From: Aliagarivorans marinus DSM 23064
Lineage (GTDB): Bacteria > Pseudomonadota > Gammaproteobacteria > Enterobacterales > Celerinatantimonadaceae
Assembly (NCBI RefSeq): GCF_000429485.1
Contig: NZ_AUBY01000009.1
Span: 213,634 to 277,633, forward strand
Direction: 5' to 3'
Length of the DNA stretch: 64,000 nucleotides
Below are positions 28,387 through 37,316 of the stretch, piece after piece. The first letter of the stretch is position 1. Every line of letters begins with the position of its first letter. Position numbers and translations under genes: made by a program. The notes under the pieces were generated by a model. The model saw nothing but the letters and a program-made list of their open reading frames with translations, had not been told where the DNA came from and did not search any database.

Positions 28387-28950
28387 ATGAGTGCCCATGC
28401 GCCACTGGTAAAACGCCTGATAGTGGTGGTGTTCGCCATGTTTGGCTTTGGTTTTGCCTTGGTGCCGCTGTATGAGGTGTTCTGCGATATCACCGGCATC
28501 AATGGCAAAACCGACAATGTTGCCAGCCAAGCGGCCACCGAGCAGGATTTGAGTCGCAAGGTGACGGTCGAGTTTATCAGCTATGTGCCCAACCAGCTGG
28601 CTTGGCAGTTTGAGCCAAAGGTTAAGCGGGTTGAGGTCTATCCGGGTGAGTCGATGCAGATTGAGTTCATCGCCGCTAATCAAAGCCGCGCAGTGGGTAC
28701 CGTGCAGGCGGTGCCCTCGGTAAGCCCGGGACCGGCTGCTACACATCTGAAGAAGGTCTCCTGCTTCTGTTTTGAGCAGCAAACCCTCTCGCCTGGCGAG
28801 CATCAGGATATGCCGCTGCTGTTCTACCTCGACCCGGATCTGCCTGCGCACATCTCAACGGTGACGCTGGCCTATACCCTTTTTGATGTGACTCCCGAAA
28901 CCACGCTCAAGGCGTCTGTGGATACAACTGAAGATGGAGCTAAGTTATGA
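28387..28950 (+). CDS. ctaG: Cytochrome c oxidase assembly protein CtaG/Cox11 (CuB insertion)
   Basis: A 187-residue periplasm-facing copper chaperone anchored by one N-terminal helix (about 10-30). It delivers CuB to subunit I. The copper-binding CFCF motif is in KKVSCFCFEQQ. PLYEVFCDITGINGKT and FYLDPDLP are further Cox11 hallmarks. The start is the base right after the coxA stop, and the end overlaps coxC by four bases. Confidence 0.95.
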   Translation: MSAHAPLVKRLIVVVFAMFGFGFALVPLYEVFCDITGINGKTDNVASQAATEQDLSRKVTVEFISYVPNQLAWQFEPKVKRVEVYPGESMQIEFIAANQSRAVGTVQAVPSVSPGPAATHLKKVSCFCFEQQTLSPGEHQDMPLLFYLDPDLPAHISTVTLAYTLFDVTPETTLKASVDTTEDGAKL

Positions 28951-29822
28951 GCCAAGCGCACGACAATTACTACGTACCAGCCCAGAGCATCTGGCCCATT
29001 GTTGGTGCGGTCGGGTTGTTCTTGATCGCCAGCGGTGCCGGCTTCACGGTACAGCAGCTAGATAGCGAACAAGGTTGGGGCGTATGGGTGTTAAGCCTCG
29101 GCGTGGTGGTGATCATTGCCATGTTGTTTGGCTGGTTTGGCAATGTGATACAAGAGAGTATGAGCGGCCTCTACAGCGAGCAGATGGACAGATCGTTCCG
29201 TCAGGGGATGAGCTGGTTCATCTTCTCGGAAGTGATGTTCTTTGCCGCCTTTTTTGGCGCGCTGTTCTACGCGCGCATGATTGCAGTGCCTTGGCTGGGC
29301 GGAGCCAGCAACAATGCGATGACTGCAGAGGTGCTGTGGCCCGAGTTTGAAGCGATTTGGCCATTGATCAAAACGCCGGACGGCACCACCACCCAAGCCA
29401 TGGGCTGGATGGGCCTACCGCTGATTAACACCCTTATCTTGGTGACCTCTTCGATAACGCTGCACTTTGCCCATGTGGGTATGGAGAAGGATCAACGCAA
29501 ACCGCTCAAGCTTTGGCTCTTTATTACCTTGGTGCTCGGCTTTGCGTTCTTGGTGTTGCAAGTTGAAGAGTATATCCATGCTTATCAAGAGATGGGGCTG
29601 ACGCTGGATTCCGGCATCTATGGCAACACCTTCTTCCTGCTCACCGGGTTTCACGGGATGCACGTGACCCTCGGGGTAATCATCCTAACGGTGATGTTTC
29701 TGCGGATCTTAAAAGGCCACTTCACCGGTAAGCAGCATTTTGGCTTTATGGCGGCCAGTTGGTATTGGCACTTTGTCGATGTGGTGTGGCTGCTGCTGTT
29801 TGTGTTTGTCTACATCTTGTAA
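28947..29822 (+). CDS. coxC: Cytochrome c oxidase subunit III
   Basis: A 291-residue membrane subunit with about seven helices. FIFSEVMFFAAFFGALFYAR, FHGMHVTLGVIIL and SWYWHFVDVVWLLLF are family signatures. It stabilises the core and supports proton uptake. The coupled ATGA start overlaps ctaG. Note the unusual long insertion between helices (WPEFEAIWPLIKTPDGTT) common in gammaproteobacterial caa3-type enzymes. Confidence 0.95.
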   Translation: MSQAHDNYYVPAQSIWPIVGAVGLFLIASGAGFTVQQLDSEQGWGVWVLSLGVVVIIAMLFGWFGNVIQESMSGLYSEQMDRSFRQGMSWFIFSEVMFFAAFFGALFYARMIAVPWLGGASNNAMTAEVLWPEFEAIWPLIKTPDGTTTQAMGWMGLPLINTLILVTSSITLHFAHVGMEKDQRKPLKLWLFITLVLGFAFLVLQVEEYIHAYQEMGLTLDSGIYGNTFFLLTGFHGMHVTLGVIILTVMFLRILKGHFTGKQHFGFMAASWYWHFVDVVWLLLFVFVYIL

Positions 29823-29837
29823 GCGTGCGCGGAGCAA

Positions 29838-30041
29838 CTAGTAAGGGCGCGGGTTGGGCTGTATCCAACCCACCGCTACTGCGGCTAACAGAAGCGTTAA
29901 TACCAACACTGAGAACAGTAAACGAAAACCCAGGTGACGTGACATCTGATGCTGGCCACCTTTCAACATGGTGCGTAAGGCCAAGAACATATTGACTATC
30001 ACGATAGCCAGCAGTGCAACAATGATTAGCTTGAGTAGCAT
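29838..30041 (-). CDS. DUF2909 twin-transmembrane small protein
   Basis: A 67-residue protein with two hydrophobic helices (about 2-22 and 37-58) separated by a short basic loop (GGQHQMSRHLGFR), matching the DUF2909 family often found beside coxC. It lies on the strand opposite to the cox operon, between coxC and the SURF1 gene, and its start is only 25 bases from the SURF1 start. The ATG at 30041 was chosen because upstream extensions run into the SURF1 gene. A structural or assembly role with the oxidase is only inferred from position. Confidence 0.78.
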   Translation of the reverse strand: MLLKLIIVALLAIVIVNMFLALRTMLKGGQHQMSRHLGFRLLFSVLVLTLLLAAVAVGWIQPNPRPY

Positions 30042-30066
30042 GGCAAACCCTTTTGGGAGGACGCGG

Positions 30067-30753
30067 TTGAAACGGATTTGGTGGTTCCTTTTACTTATGT
30101 TTGCGTTGATTGCGCTAATGGTCAAGGCCAGCGTTTGGCAGTGGCAGCGTGCGGCGGATAAACAGCGACTGCTCGATGAGTATCAACTGGCCAGCAAGCA
30201 AAATAGTTCTTGGGAGCAGGTCCAGCGACACGGTCCAACACGTTTTCAATCGGTGGATATACGGGCAGCGCAAGCGGTTGGGCCTTTTATCTACCTGGAC
30301 AATCAGATCCAGCACGGACAAGTGGGCTACGACGTGTACCAAGTGTTCGCCACTAATTATTCACCGGTGTTGGTGCGCTTGGGCTGGGTAGCCGCGGGCA
30401 ATAATAGGGCGCAGTTGCCGATGCCGCCAAGCATGCTCGGCTTTCCTGCTACCTTGCGGCTGCGCGAACGCTCACAGGCACTGATGCTAGATCAGCAGCA
30501 CTGGCTGGAGCGCTTCGATCAAGGCCTACGCGTGCAGTCGCTTAATATTCCACGTATTGCTGAGCAATTAGATATGGACTTACCCGGGTATTTTCTCGAT
30601 ACCCAACTCGATTTTGATCCTGAACAGCTGGTCTCTATATCGCCCGCTAAACATAAGGGCTATGCAGTTCAGTGGGCATTGATGGCACTAACCGCAGTGT
30701 TACTCAGCTCGGTATTTTTACGTCGTTCACGATTTCTACGAGGGATGAAGTGA
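30067..30753 (+). CDS. SURF1 family cytochrome oxidase assembly protein
   Basis: A 228-residue protein with an N-terminal helix (about 3-21), a large periplasmic domain and a C-terminal helix near residues 195-215, the SURF1 topology. ASVWQWQRAADKQ, YLDNQIQHGQVGYDVYQVF and VRLGWVAAG are recognisable. It helps place heme a in subunit I. The TTG at 30067 was chosen because GGGAGG stands six bases before it; an ATG at 30040 has no such site and overlaps the opposite-strand DUF2909 start. It ends one base into the next gene. Confidence 0.85.
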   Translation: MKRIWWFLLLMFALIALMVKASVWQWQRAADKQRLLDEYQLASKQNSSWEQVQRHGPTRFQSVDIRAAQAVGPFIYLDNQIQHGQVGYDVYQVFATNYSPVLVRLGWVAAGNNRAQLPMPPSMLGFPATLRLRERSQALMLDQQHWLERFDQGLRVQSLNIPRIAEQLDMDLPGYFLDTQLDFDPEQLVSISPAKHKGYAVQWALMALTAVLLSSVFLRRSRFLRGMK

Positions 30754-31298
30754 TGAATGAAGTGGCGGACTCTGGTTCTGTGATTAGCGCCGAACAGCGC
30801 GCAAAGGGGCGGCGGCAACTGCTGCTGGTGGCGGCGGTGTTTGTGCTGCCGATACTGCTCGCGTGGTTGGTGTTGAAATTTCAATGGTTTGAGACCGGGG
30901 TGATGAGCCACGGTGAGTGGGTCGAGCCGCCAGTGCAACTGGACGGTTACCCATCCGGTAAATGGGGGCTGGCAAAAATAGAGCCTGCCCTGTGCAGCGA
31001 AGGCTGCCTTGAGCAGCGAGAGCTGTTGCAACAAGTATGGATATCGCTTGGGGCCGCGCGGCAAGAAACCGGCCTATGGGTTATCGCTGACAGCGAGCCT
31101 GCCAACCTGCCCGAGGATGCTCAGTGGCTAGCATCATCGCCAGTGCTTACTGAGTTCGCAGGCTCTGAGCCCAGCTGGTTGGTCATCGACCCTAAGGGTT
31201 GGGTAATCCTCAGCTACCAGCCCGAGCGTGGACATGAGCATCTGAAAGGCTTGGTTGCTGATATGAAAAAGCTGGTCAAGTTGTCGCGGTTTAAGTAG
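30753..31298 (+). CDS. Cox-cluster membrane protein with Sco-like thioredoxin fold
   Basis: A 181-residue protein of the cox cluster. One N-terminal transmembrane helix (about 19-42) is followed by a periplasmic domain. ALCSEGCLEQRELLQQVW has a CxxxC pair placed like the copper-binding CxxxC of Sco1/SenC, and WLVIDPKGWVILSYQ resembles the C-terminal strands of that fold. The His that completes the Sco copper site (usually DHS) is not seen at the expected place (GSEPSWLVID). It could be a degenerate Sco-type chaperone or thiol reductant for CuA. The start overlaps the SURF1 stop by one base. Homologues at this position are known in Pseudomonas-type clusters but are uncharacterised as far as I recall. 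Confidence 0.72.
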   Translation: MNEVADSGSVISAEQRAKGRRQLLLVAAVFVLPILLAWLVLKFQWFETGVMSHGEWVEPPVQLDGYPSGKWGLAKIEPALCSEGCLEQRELLQQVWISLGAARQETGLWVIADSEPANLPEDAQWLASSPVLTEFAGSEPSWLVIDPKGWVILSYQPERGHEHLKGLVADMKKLVKLSRFK

Positions 31299-31307
31299 GG
31301 GGAGGCT

Positions 31308-32309
31308 ATGAAGCAAGCATTGTTAGGTTCGTTATTGCTGGCTGTAGTGGTGATTGGCTTAGGCGCCTTTACTCGCTTAACCGATGCCGGGCTGGGCTGT
31401 CCCGATTGGCCGGGCTGTTATGGCCAACTGGCGGTGCCCTCCGACTCGTCGCAAATCGCCAAGGCAGAACAAGCTTATCCAGAGCGCCCCTTTGAAGCGC
31501 ACAAGGCGTGGAATGAAATGGTGCATCGCTATTTTGCCGGCAGCCTCGGTTTGTTGGTGTTTGTGCTAACTGTGATGGCATGGCGCCGCAAACAGCGGGT
31601 TGGTTTAGCACTGTTAGCGACTGCGGTGATCGTGTTTCAAGCTGCATTGGGGATGTGGACGGTAACCCTCGGCCTTATGCCCTTGGTGGTGATGGGGCAT
31701 CTGCTCGGGGGCTTCTCCATGTTGAGTATCTTATATCTATGGTATCGCACCAGTGATGGTGAGCTGAGCCTGCCTGGTAGAAGGGCCTGGCTGGTCTATC
31801 TCGGTATGCTCATCTTGGTGGGGCAGATCGCCCTTGGCGGTTGGACCTCGGCCAACTACGCGGCGCTATCTTGCCAGGGCCTACCCGTCTGTCATGAGCC
31901 CTGGACCGAGCAATATCGTTTGGATGCCTTTCATCCCCTGCCGCAAAGCGAGCGGGGCGATTATGAGTTTGGCGTATTAAGCCATCAGCAACGGGTGTCT
32001 ATCCACGTTACCCATCGTATTTGGGCCGCAGTGACCGCCGCCTATTGGTTGTTGCTGTGCTTAAGCTTGCTGCAAACACGTAATCCAACCAACCGCGCGG
32101 CGGCTACGGTGCTGACTTTACTGTTTTGCCAAGTGGGCTTGGGTGTGGCTAACGTGCTTTGGCAGATCCCGCTGGGCGTAGCGGTCGCCCACAATTTAGG
32201 TGCCGCGTTGTTACTACTCAGTGGCTGGGAGCTGCTGCTGAGCCACTCGCGACAAATCGTTTCAACTTCGAAGGAGGTGGTGCATGGCACGTATTCACAT
32301 TCAGCCTGA
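31308..32309 (+). CDS. ctaA: Heme A synthase CtaA/Cox15
   Basis: A 333-residue membrane enzyme with eight predicted helices that oxidises the C8 methyl of heme O to make heme A. Signatures: [23 protein letters not shown] in the first part (Cys pair in loop 1), [11 protein letters not shown] with a heme His, [19 protein letters not shown] with a second Cys pair, and VHVTHRIWA with the other heme His. GGGGGAGG stands before the ATG. Its 3' end overlaps ctaB by 26 bases. Confidence 0.95.
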   Translation: MKQALLGSLLLAVVVIGLGAFTRLTDAGLGCPDWPGCYGQLAVPSDSSQIAKAEQAYPERPFEAHKAWNEMVHRYFAGSLGLLVFVLTVMAWRRKQRVGLALLATAVIVFQAALGMWTVTLGLMPLVVMGHLLGGFSMLSILYLWYRTSDGELSLPGRRAWLVYLGMLILVGQIALGGWTSANYAALSCQGLPVCHEPWTEQYRLDAFHPLPQSERGDYEFGVLSHQQRVSIHVTHRIWAAVTAAYWLLLCLSLLQTRNPTNRAAATVLTLLFCQVGLGVANVLWQIPLGVAVAHNLGAALLLLSGWELLLSHSRQIVSTSKEVVHGTYSHSA

Positions 32310-33192
32310 GCAGCTAGCTTTAGCTATCGATTGGCGTGCTCTGCTGGCCTTAACCAAGCCGAAAGTAGTGGCGCTGATTGTGTTGACCTCGGTGGTCGGT
32401 GCTTGCCTGGCAACCTCAGGGCTGCCTCCGGTGATGCCCTTGCTGCTAGGTAATATCGGTATCGCATTGATGGCTGCTGGTGCCGCGGCGTTTAACCACT
32501 GTATCGACCATGAAGCCGATGCGCGGATGGCTCGCACCAAGGGGCGGCCTTTGCCGCAAGGCTCAGTGCCGATGGCGTTAGCGCTAAGTTGGGCTTGCGC
32601 CTTATCGCTACTTGGATTCGTCCTGCTGTATGCCCTCGTCAATCCGCTTACCGCATGTCTAACCTTTGCATCGTTGGTGGGCTATGCGGTGGTGTATACC
32701 TTGTGGCTCAAGCGAGCGACCCCACAGAACATCGTGATCGGCGGCATGGCCGGTGCTTTGCCACCGTTGCTCGGCTGGACCGCCATTAACAACAGTATCT
32801 CGGCCGAGCCGCTGCTACTGGTGATGATCATCTTTACCTGGACGCCGCCGCACTTTTGGGCGCTGGCAATCGCTCGGCGAGAAGATTATGCCAAGGTGGA
32901 TATTCCCATGCTGCCAGTGACCCACGGCGTGCAGTTTACCAAGGTGCTGATCCTGCTTTACTGCGCCCTGTTGTTTGCGGTGTGTTGGCTACCCTTTCTG
33001 ATTGGCATGAGTGGCCTTATCTATCTAACCGCTAGCTTGCTGTTGAATTTGCGCTTTAGCCAGCTGGCTTGGCGCTTGTATCGCGACCCCGAGCATCGCA
33101 ACGCGATGCCGCTGTTTGGCTACTCCATTGTTTACTTGCTAGCAATGTTTGTCGCTTTGCTTGCCGATCACTGGCTGTTGGCCCTGATCTGA
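32284..33192 (+). CDS. ctaB: Protoheme IX farnesyltransferase (heme O synthase) CtaB/CyoE
   Basis: A 302-residue membrane prenyltransferase, about nine helices, that farnesylates heme B to heme O for CtaA. The motifs [21 protein letters not shown] and [11 protein letters not shown] with [15 protein letters not shown] are the two prenyl-diphosphate sites. Start ATG preceded by AAGGAGG inside ctaA, so the two are coupled. It is the last gene of the cox/cta cluster; no separate sco gene follows. Confidence 0.95.
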   Translation: MARIHIQPEQLALAIDWRALLALTKPKVVALIVLTSVVGACLATSGLPPVMPLLLGNIGIALMAAGAAAFNHCIDHEADARMARTKGRPLPQGSVPMALALSWACALSLLGFVLLYALVNPLTACLTFASLVGYAVVYTLWLKRATPQNIVIGGMAGALPPLLGWTAINNSISAEPLLLVMIIFTWTPPHFWALAIARREDYAKVDIPMLPVTHGVQFTKVLILLYCALLFAVCWLPFLIGMSGLIYLTASLLLNLRFSQLAWRLYRDPEHRNAMPLFGYSIVYLLAMFVALLADHWLLALI

Positions 33193-33220
33193 TATAAACA
33201 GAGCTCTATTCGATTGTTCT

Positions 33221-33262
33221 AAAGGGGCGGCAGTTCTACACTGTAGCCCCTTTCTCGTTGTT
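33221..33262 (+). terminator. Terminator of the cox/cta cluster
   Basis: Outer arms AAAGGGGC (33221-33228) and GCCCCTTT (33246-33253), inner arms CAGT/ACTG (33231-33234, 33240-33243), then TCTCGTTGTTT. An interrupted stem with a T-rich tail. Confidence 0.65.
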
Positions 33263-33270
33263 TAGAGCCT

Positions 33271-34614
33271 ATGAAAATTCAACAGCTTGGCGTGATCTTG
33301 AGTATTGCACTGCCAATGATGCTGTCTAACATCACCGTCCCGCTGCTAGGGCTAGTTGATACCGCGGTGATTGGCCATTTGGAACATAGCTACTACCTCG
33401 CTGGCGTTGCGCTGGGCTCAATGGTGGTGACCTTGGTTTACTGGCTGTGTGGCTTCCTACGCATGGCAACAACCGGGCTATGTGCGCAGGCCTATGGCAG
33501 CGGCTCTCGCGAGCGGATGTTGCAGATCTTGGTCAACGCCTTGTTCTGTGTCTCTTTAATTTCCTTGCTGCTGCTGGTGTTGCGAGCACCACTTATCGAT
33601 TTTGCCCTTAGCTTGGCCGGCGGTTCGCTGGAGGTGCAGCAGCAAGCGCGGGGTTACATTAGTATTCGTATCCTTAGTGGACCAGCAGCGCTGGCAAACT
33701 TGGCGCTGCTGGGCTGGATGCTGGGGATGCAGAGCGCCAAGGCCCCAATGTGGCAGCTGATTGTGACCAATAGCCTGAATATTGCCTTCGATCTCTTGTT
33801 GGTTGTGGGATTGGATATGAAGGTAGAAGGTGCAGCTTGGGCCTCGGTGATGGCGGATTACTGTGGCTTGGCGATGGCGCTGATATTGAGCCGAAAGCTG
33901 TGGCTCGCGCAGTGGCAGCAACTCCCCAGCTTTAAAGAGTGCCGAGCAGTATTTAACTGGCTTGGCTTGCGTCAGCTGCTGGCGCTCAATCGCGACATCT
34001 TTGTACGCTCGATGGCGCTGCAAGCCTGCTTTGCATTTATGACTTTCAAAGGCTCTCATCTTGGCGACCATGTGGTGGCTGCCAACGCGGTGCTGCTCAA
34101 CTTCTTGCTGTTTGTTTCGTTCGCGCTCGATGGGCTGGCCTATGCCGTTGAAGCCTTGGCCGGTAAAGCAAAGGGCGAGGGTGATGAGGTGAGCTTCCGC
34201 CAGTTGGTGCACTCCTGCATGCTGCTAGCAGCCTATTGCGCAGCGGCGTTCAGCCTCGGTTTTGTGGTAGCAGGTGATCAGCTAATTGCATTACTCACCG
34301 ATTTGCCGGAAGTACGTTCTACCGCGCAGCAATACTTAAGTTGGTTACAGTTATTACCGCTACTGGCGGTTTGGTGTTTCGTGTTGGATGGGGTGTTTAT
34401 TGCCGTTGCTGAAGGGCGGGCAATGCGCAACTCGATGCTTATCGCCAGCTTGGGCGTATTCTTTCCGCTGTGGTGGCTTGCCCAAGATTGGGGAAACCAT
34501 GCGCTGTGGCTGGCAATGTCAGGCTTTATGCTCAGCCGTGGTATTGGCTTGGGGCTGCTCTACCGCCAAGCCATAGTCCATCGGCGTTGGTTTAATCAGA
34601 CCGCGCCGGGATAG
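33271..34614 (+). CDS. dinF: MATE-family efflux transporter DinF
   Basis: A 447-residue antiporter with 12 predicted helices. [36 protein letters not shown] and [15 protein letters not shown] match E. coli DinF closely, so it exports drugs or oxidised metabolites using H+ or Na+. In E. coli dinF is fused to the lexA operon; here the whole cox/cta cluster lies between lexA and dinF and no SOS box is seen upstream. The end overlaps trmL by 19 bases on the opposite strand. Confidence 0.92.
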   Translation: MKIQQLGVILSIALPMMLSNITVPLLGLVDTAVIGHLEHSYYLAGVALGSMVVTLVYWLCGFLRMATTGLCAQAYGSGSRERMLQILVNALFCVSLISLLLLVLRAPLIDFALSLAGGSLEVQQQARGYISIRILSGPAALANLALLGWMLGMQSAKAPMWQLIVTNSLNIAFDLLLVVGLDMKVEGAAWASVMADYCGLAMALILSRKLWLAQWQQLPSFKECRAVFNWLGLRQLLALNRDIFVRSMALQACFAFMTFKGSHLGDHVVAANAVLLNFLLFVSFALDGLAYAVEALAGKAKGEGDEVSFRQLVHSCMLLAAYCAAAFSLGFVVAGDQLIALLTDLPEVRSTAQQYLSWLQLLPLLAVWCFVLDGVFIAVAEGRAMRNSMLIASLGVFFPLWWLAQDWGNHALWLAMSGFMLSRGIGLGLLYRQAIVHRRWFNQTAPG

Positions 34615-35060
34615 CCCAGTTGGCGCCACGCTTCATACACGAACACCGATACCGCGTTGGACAGGTTCATACTGCGGCTTTCTGGCAACATTGGGATACG
34701 CAGGCGCTGAGCGGGTGGCAGGCTCTCGATTACCTCCGCTGGCAGGCCGCGGGTTTCCGGGCCGAACATCAGGTAGTCACCTTGCTGGAAGGCAAACTCG
34801 CTATGAAAGCCGCTGGCTTTGGTGGTGCAGGCGAGTAGGCGCGCCGGTTGCTCGCTGTCGAGGAAGGCCTGGTAATCGCTGTGGCGTTTTACCTCGGCAA
34901 ACTCGTGATAATCGAGGCCAGCGCGGCGGACTTTCTTATCATCCCAGTTAAAACCCAATGGCTCGATAAGATGAAGCTTGCAGCCACTGTTGGCCGCCAG
35001 GCGAATAATCGCGCCAGTGTTCTGGGGAATTTCAGGTTGATAAAGGACGATGTTGATCAT
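34596..35060 (-). CDS. trmL: tRNA (cytidine(34)-2'-O)-methyltransferase TrmL
   Basis: A 154-residue SPOUT-fold enzyme methylating the 2'-O of position 34 of certain leucine tRNAs. The knot motifs [28 protein letters not shown] and the C-terminal [19 protein letters not shown] (AdoMet site) are complete. It sits downstream of cpxA on the same strand with a 29-base gap and converges on dinF. Confidence 0.95.
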   Translation of the reverse strand: MINIVLYQPEIPQNTGAIIRLAANSGCKLHLIEPLGFNWDDKKVRRAGLDYHEFAEVKRHSDYQAFLDSEQPARLLACTTKASGFHSEFAFQQGDYLMFGPETRGLPAEVIESLPPAQRLRIPMLPESRSMNLSNAVSVFVYEAWRQLGYPGAV

Positions 35061-35089
35061 GCTGGCCGCCGGTTAACTAAAACAGGCGG

Positions 35090-36472
35090 CTATTTTAGAG
35101 GCAAGCGGATGGTGACTTCCAGCCCTTTATCCTCGCCATTGCTTGCGGCGATCTGTCCGCCATGCTGGCGAATGGCGGATTCGGCAATCGCCAGCCCCAG
35201 ACCGACCCCGCCGCTGTCGCGATCGCGTGCCTCGTTGCTGCGATAGAAGGGGCGGAAGATATTTTCAAGCTCATGGCTTGGCAGTCCCGGCCCATCGTCA
35301 CTCACGGTTAAGCTCAGCTCGAACTCGTTGTGCTCGAGAGTGAGGCGAACCGTTGACTCGGCATATTTAAGCGCGTTGCGGCAGATGTTCTCGATAGCGC
35401 TGCTTAGCAACTCTGGGTAGGCGATCAGCGCTATGCCTTGTGGATAATGAGCAAAGAACTGTTTGCCCAGTTGCTCTGCTTCAAACTGACAGTCGCTGGT
35501 AAGTGGGCTTAGCAGCTCTTCAAGCTTGAGATGCTGCTGCTGGGCATTGATCTGCATTCTCGACAGTGACAACAGGGCGGCAATCATCTGCTCTAGCCGC
35601 TGGGCTTCACGCTCGATGCGCTGCACTTCGCTGGTGGCTTCGCCTTGGCGTTTTTTGTGTAGTGCCAGCGCCATGTTCAAGCGGGTCAAGGGTGAGCGAA
35701 GCTCATGGCTGATATCGCTTAGCAAGCGGCGCTGGTTCTCGATGGCTTGGTGAAGGGTGACTACCATGCGGTTGAGGCTACCGGACAGCCGGCCGATCTC
35801 ATCACCGCGGCTAAACTCTGGCAGTGGGGTATCTAAGTGGCCCAGTGACACTTGGTTGGCGGCTGATTGCAGCTGCTTGAGCGGCCTGACCAAGTGACGA
35901 GTGAGTAGCATACACAGACCGATGCTCAGTAATATCGCCACTCCCCATATCAGCTCAGGTGCCACCGCTAAACGGCGCAGCGACGCCGCACTGGTGGGGC
36001 TGACCGGACGCTCCAGATAAAACAGGTAATCTTGGCCACTGATCTCCACCGAAATCGGCCCGAACAGGATCAATTGATTGTTGCGCGGCTCGCCGTTTTC
36101 ACCGCGAGGCTCGCCGCCCCGATGCTCAATGATCGACAGTTTGGGCACGCCAATTTGGTCGTTAGTGGCGATAAAGCGACGCATATGCCGGGGGACTTTT
36201 GGGGTATTAATACTGACCCCTTGCTCGTTAATCAAGAACGGTCTGCCGAAGCGGCGCTGGAACTCACGGTTCGGTCTTGGGGTAATAGATAGAGGGTCGG
36301 CTTCGATCCGCTTAGCGGCGTTGTGCAGGGTGCGCACTGCCCAATCTGGCGCTTCCATATTCTCGGTGTTGGTGAGTTTAATCAGGCCGATGGTGATTAC
36401 CGCGGTAATCACCAAGATTCCCCAGAAGGTGAGGAAGATCTTAACGAACAGGTTGTTTACCAAGCGATTCAT
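35090..36472 (-). CDS. cpxA: Envelope stress sensor histidine kinase CpxA
   Basis: A 460-residue inner-membrane kinase/phosphatase. TM1 (about 10-32), periplasmic domain (33-170, with an FGRPFLINEQG segment as in E. coli), TM2 (about 174-191), HAMP, the H-box SDISHELRSPLTRL with His256, N-box ENICRNALKYA and G boxes DDGPGLP and GVGLGLAI. It senses envelope protein misfolding and phosphorylates CpxR; CpxP represses it. ATG at 36472 gives E. coli-like length; one base separates it from cpxR. Confidence 0.95.
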   Translation of the reverse strand: MNRLVNNLFVKIFLTFWGILVITAVITIGLIKLTNTENMEAPDWAVRTLHNAAKRIEADPLSITPRPNREFQRRFGRPFLINEQGVSINTPKVPRHMRRFIATNDQIGVPKLSIIEHRGGEPRGENGEPRNNQLILFGPISVEISGQDYLFYLERPVSPTSAASLRRLAVAPELIWGVAILLSIGLCMLLTRHLVRPLKQLQSAANQVSLGHLDTPLPEFSRGDEIGRLSGSLNRMVVTLHQAIENQRRLLSDISHELRSPLTRLNMALALHKKRQGEATSEVQRIEREAQRLEQMIAALLSLSRMQINAQQQHLKLEELLSPLTSDCQFEAEQLGKQFFAHYPQGIALIAYPELLSSAIENICRNALKYAESTVRLTLEHNEFELSLTVSDDGPGLPSHELENIFRPFYRSNEARDRDSGGVGLGLAIAESAIRQHGGQIAASNGEDKGLEVTIRLPLK

Positions 36473-36473
36473 A

Positions 36474-37157
36474 CTACCAATCCAACCAAATATAGCCCTT
36501 GCCACGCACGGTTTTGATGCGAGGGTTGCCATCGGCCCGCTCGGGGATCTTTTTGCGAAGGTTACTTAGGTGCATATCGATGCTGCGATCGAAGGCCTGC
36601 AGACGTTTGCCCAATACCGCCATGTGCAGGCCGGCTTTGTCTTGGATCTCGCCCGGGTGAGTGAGTAGCTGCTGAAGAAGCAATAGCTCGGTGCCGGTGA
36701 GGTCCAGCTCTTGCTCATTGCAGTAGGCTTGCTGTTTGCTCGGCAGTAAGCGAATGTCTTGATGGCATAGCTCATCGCTAGGGGCGTTCGAGTTGCTTTG
36801 CTGGGTGCGGCGTAAGATTGCGCGGATCCGTGCAAGCAGCTCTCGTTCGCTAAAAGGCTTTGGCAGGTAGTCATCGGCGCCAAGCTCTAAGCCAACAACC
36901 CGATCGATCTCTTCGCCTTTGGCGGTGAGCATTAGAACCGGCTGGTCACTGTCTTTGCGCAGTTTCTTTAGCAGCTCAAAGCCATTCATGCCGGGCATCA
37001 TCACATCCAGCAGTACCAAGTCGAATCGCTGTTCCTGCAAGCGCTGAAAACCGCTGTTGCCGTCATTGCATACTTCACAGCTAAAGCCTTCCAGCTCCAG
37101 CAGCTCGCTAACCAACTCGGTCAGCTCTTTGTCGTCGTCGATAATCAGCAGGTTCAC
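36474..37157 (-). CDS. cpxR: Envelope stress response regulator CpxR
   Basis: A 227-residue OmpR-type regulator. The receiver domain has acidic Asp8/Asp9 and the phospho-acceptor Asp51 in LLDVMMPG, with the conserved Thr in LMLTAKGEE and Lys in DDYLPKPF. The C-terminal winged HTH (LTGTELLLLQQLL, FDRSIDMHLSNLRKKI) binds GTAAA-N5-GTAAA. It is first in the cpxRA operon and its promoter carries such a box, so it controls itself. Confidence 0.97.
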   Translation of the reverse strand: MNLLIIDDDKELTELVSELLELEGFSCEVCNDGNSGFQRLQEQRFDLVLLDVMMPGMNGFELLKKLRKDSDQPVLMLTAKGEEIDRVVGLELGADDYLPKPFSERELLARIRAILRRTQQSNSNAPSDELCHQDIRLLPSKQQAYCNEQELDLTGTELLLLQQLLTHPGEIQDKAGLHMAVLGKRLQAFDRSIDMHLSNLRKKIPERADGNPRIKTVRGKGYIWLDW

Positions 37158-37219
37158 AGGCTACCCCTTATGGTGTTTTCGCGGCTTATAGTACCGCGAG
37201 TGGCATTCCTGAGGTTAGT

Positions 37220-37246
37220 GTAAAGTCTCCTTTTACACAGCTTTAC
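37220..37246 (-). promoter_or_regulatory. CpxR binding site in the cpxR-cpxP intergenic region
   Basis: On the minus strand there is a perfect GTAAA-N5-GTAAA (37232-37246) pointing at cpxR, plus an extra plus-strand GTAAA at 37220-37224 pointing at cpxP. This is consistent with CpxR control of both divergent genes, as in E. coli. Confidence 0.85.
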
Positions 37247-37316
37247 ATAGCCTTGGCACTAGTTTGCAGTGGGGGAGTTAGGATTGGTAGCGTCACTTTT
37301 CAACGAGGTTTAGGCA

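Noticed and set aside
28246..28851. 201-codon minus-strand frame across coxA and ctaG
   Set aside because: It is a shadow of two recognised genes with no domain resemblance; low-complexity basic composition is typical of such frames.
33193..33270. CTGATATAAACAG examined as a LexA box before dinF
   Set aside because: It is only 13 bases long and does not fit CTGT-N8-ACAG.
33556..34212. 218-codon open frame on the minus strand inside dinF
   Set aside because: It is fully antisense to a clearly conserved transporter, His/Gln-rich as expected for a shadow frame, and has no ribosome site or family resemblance.
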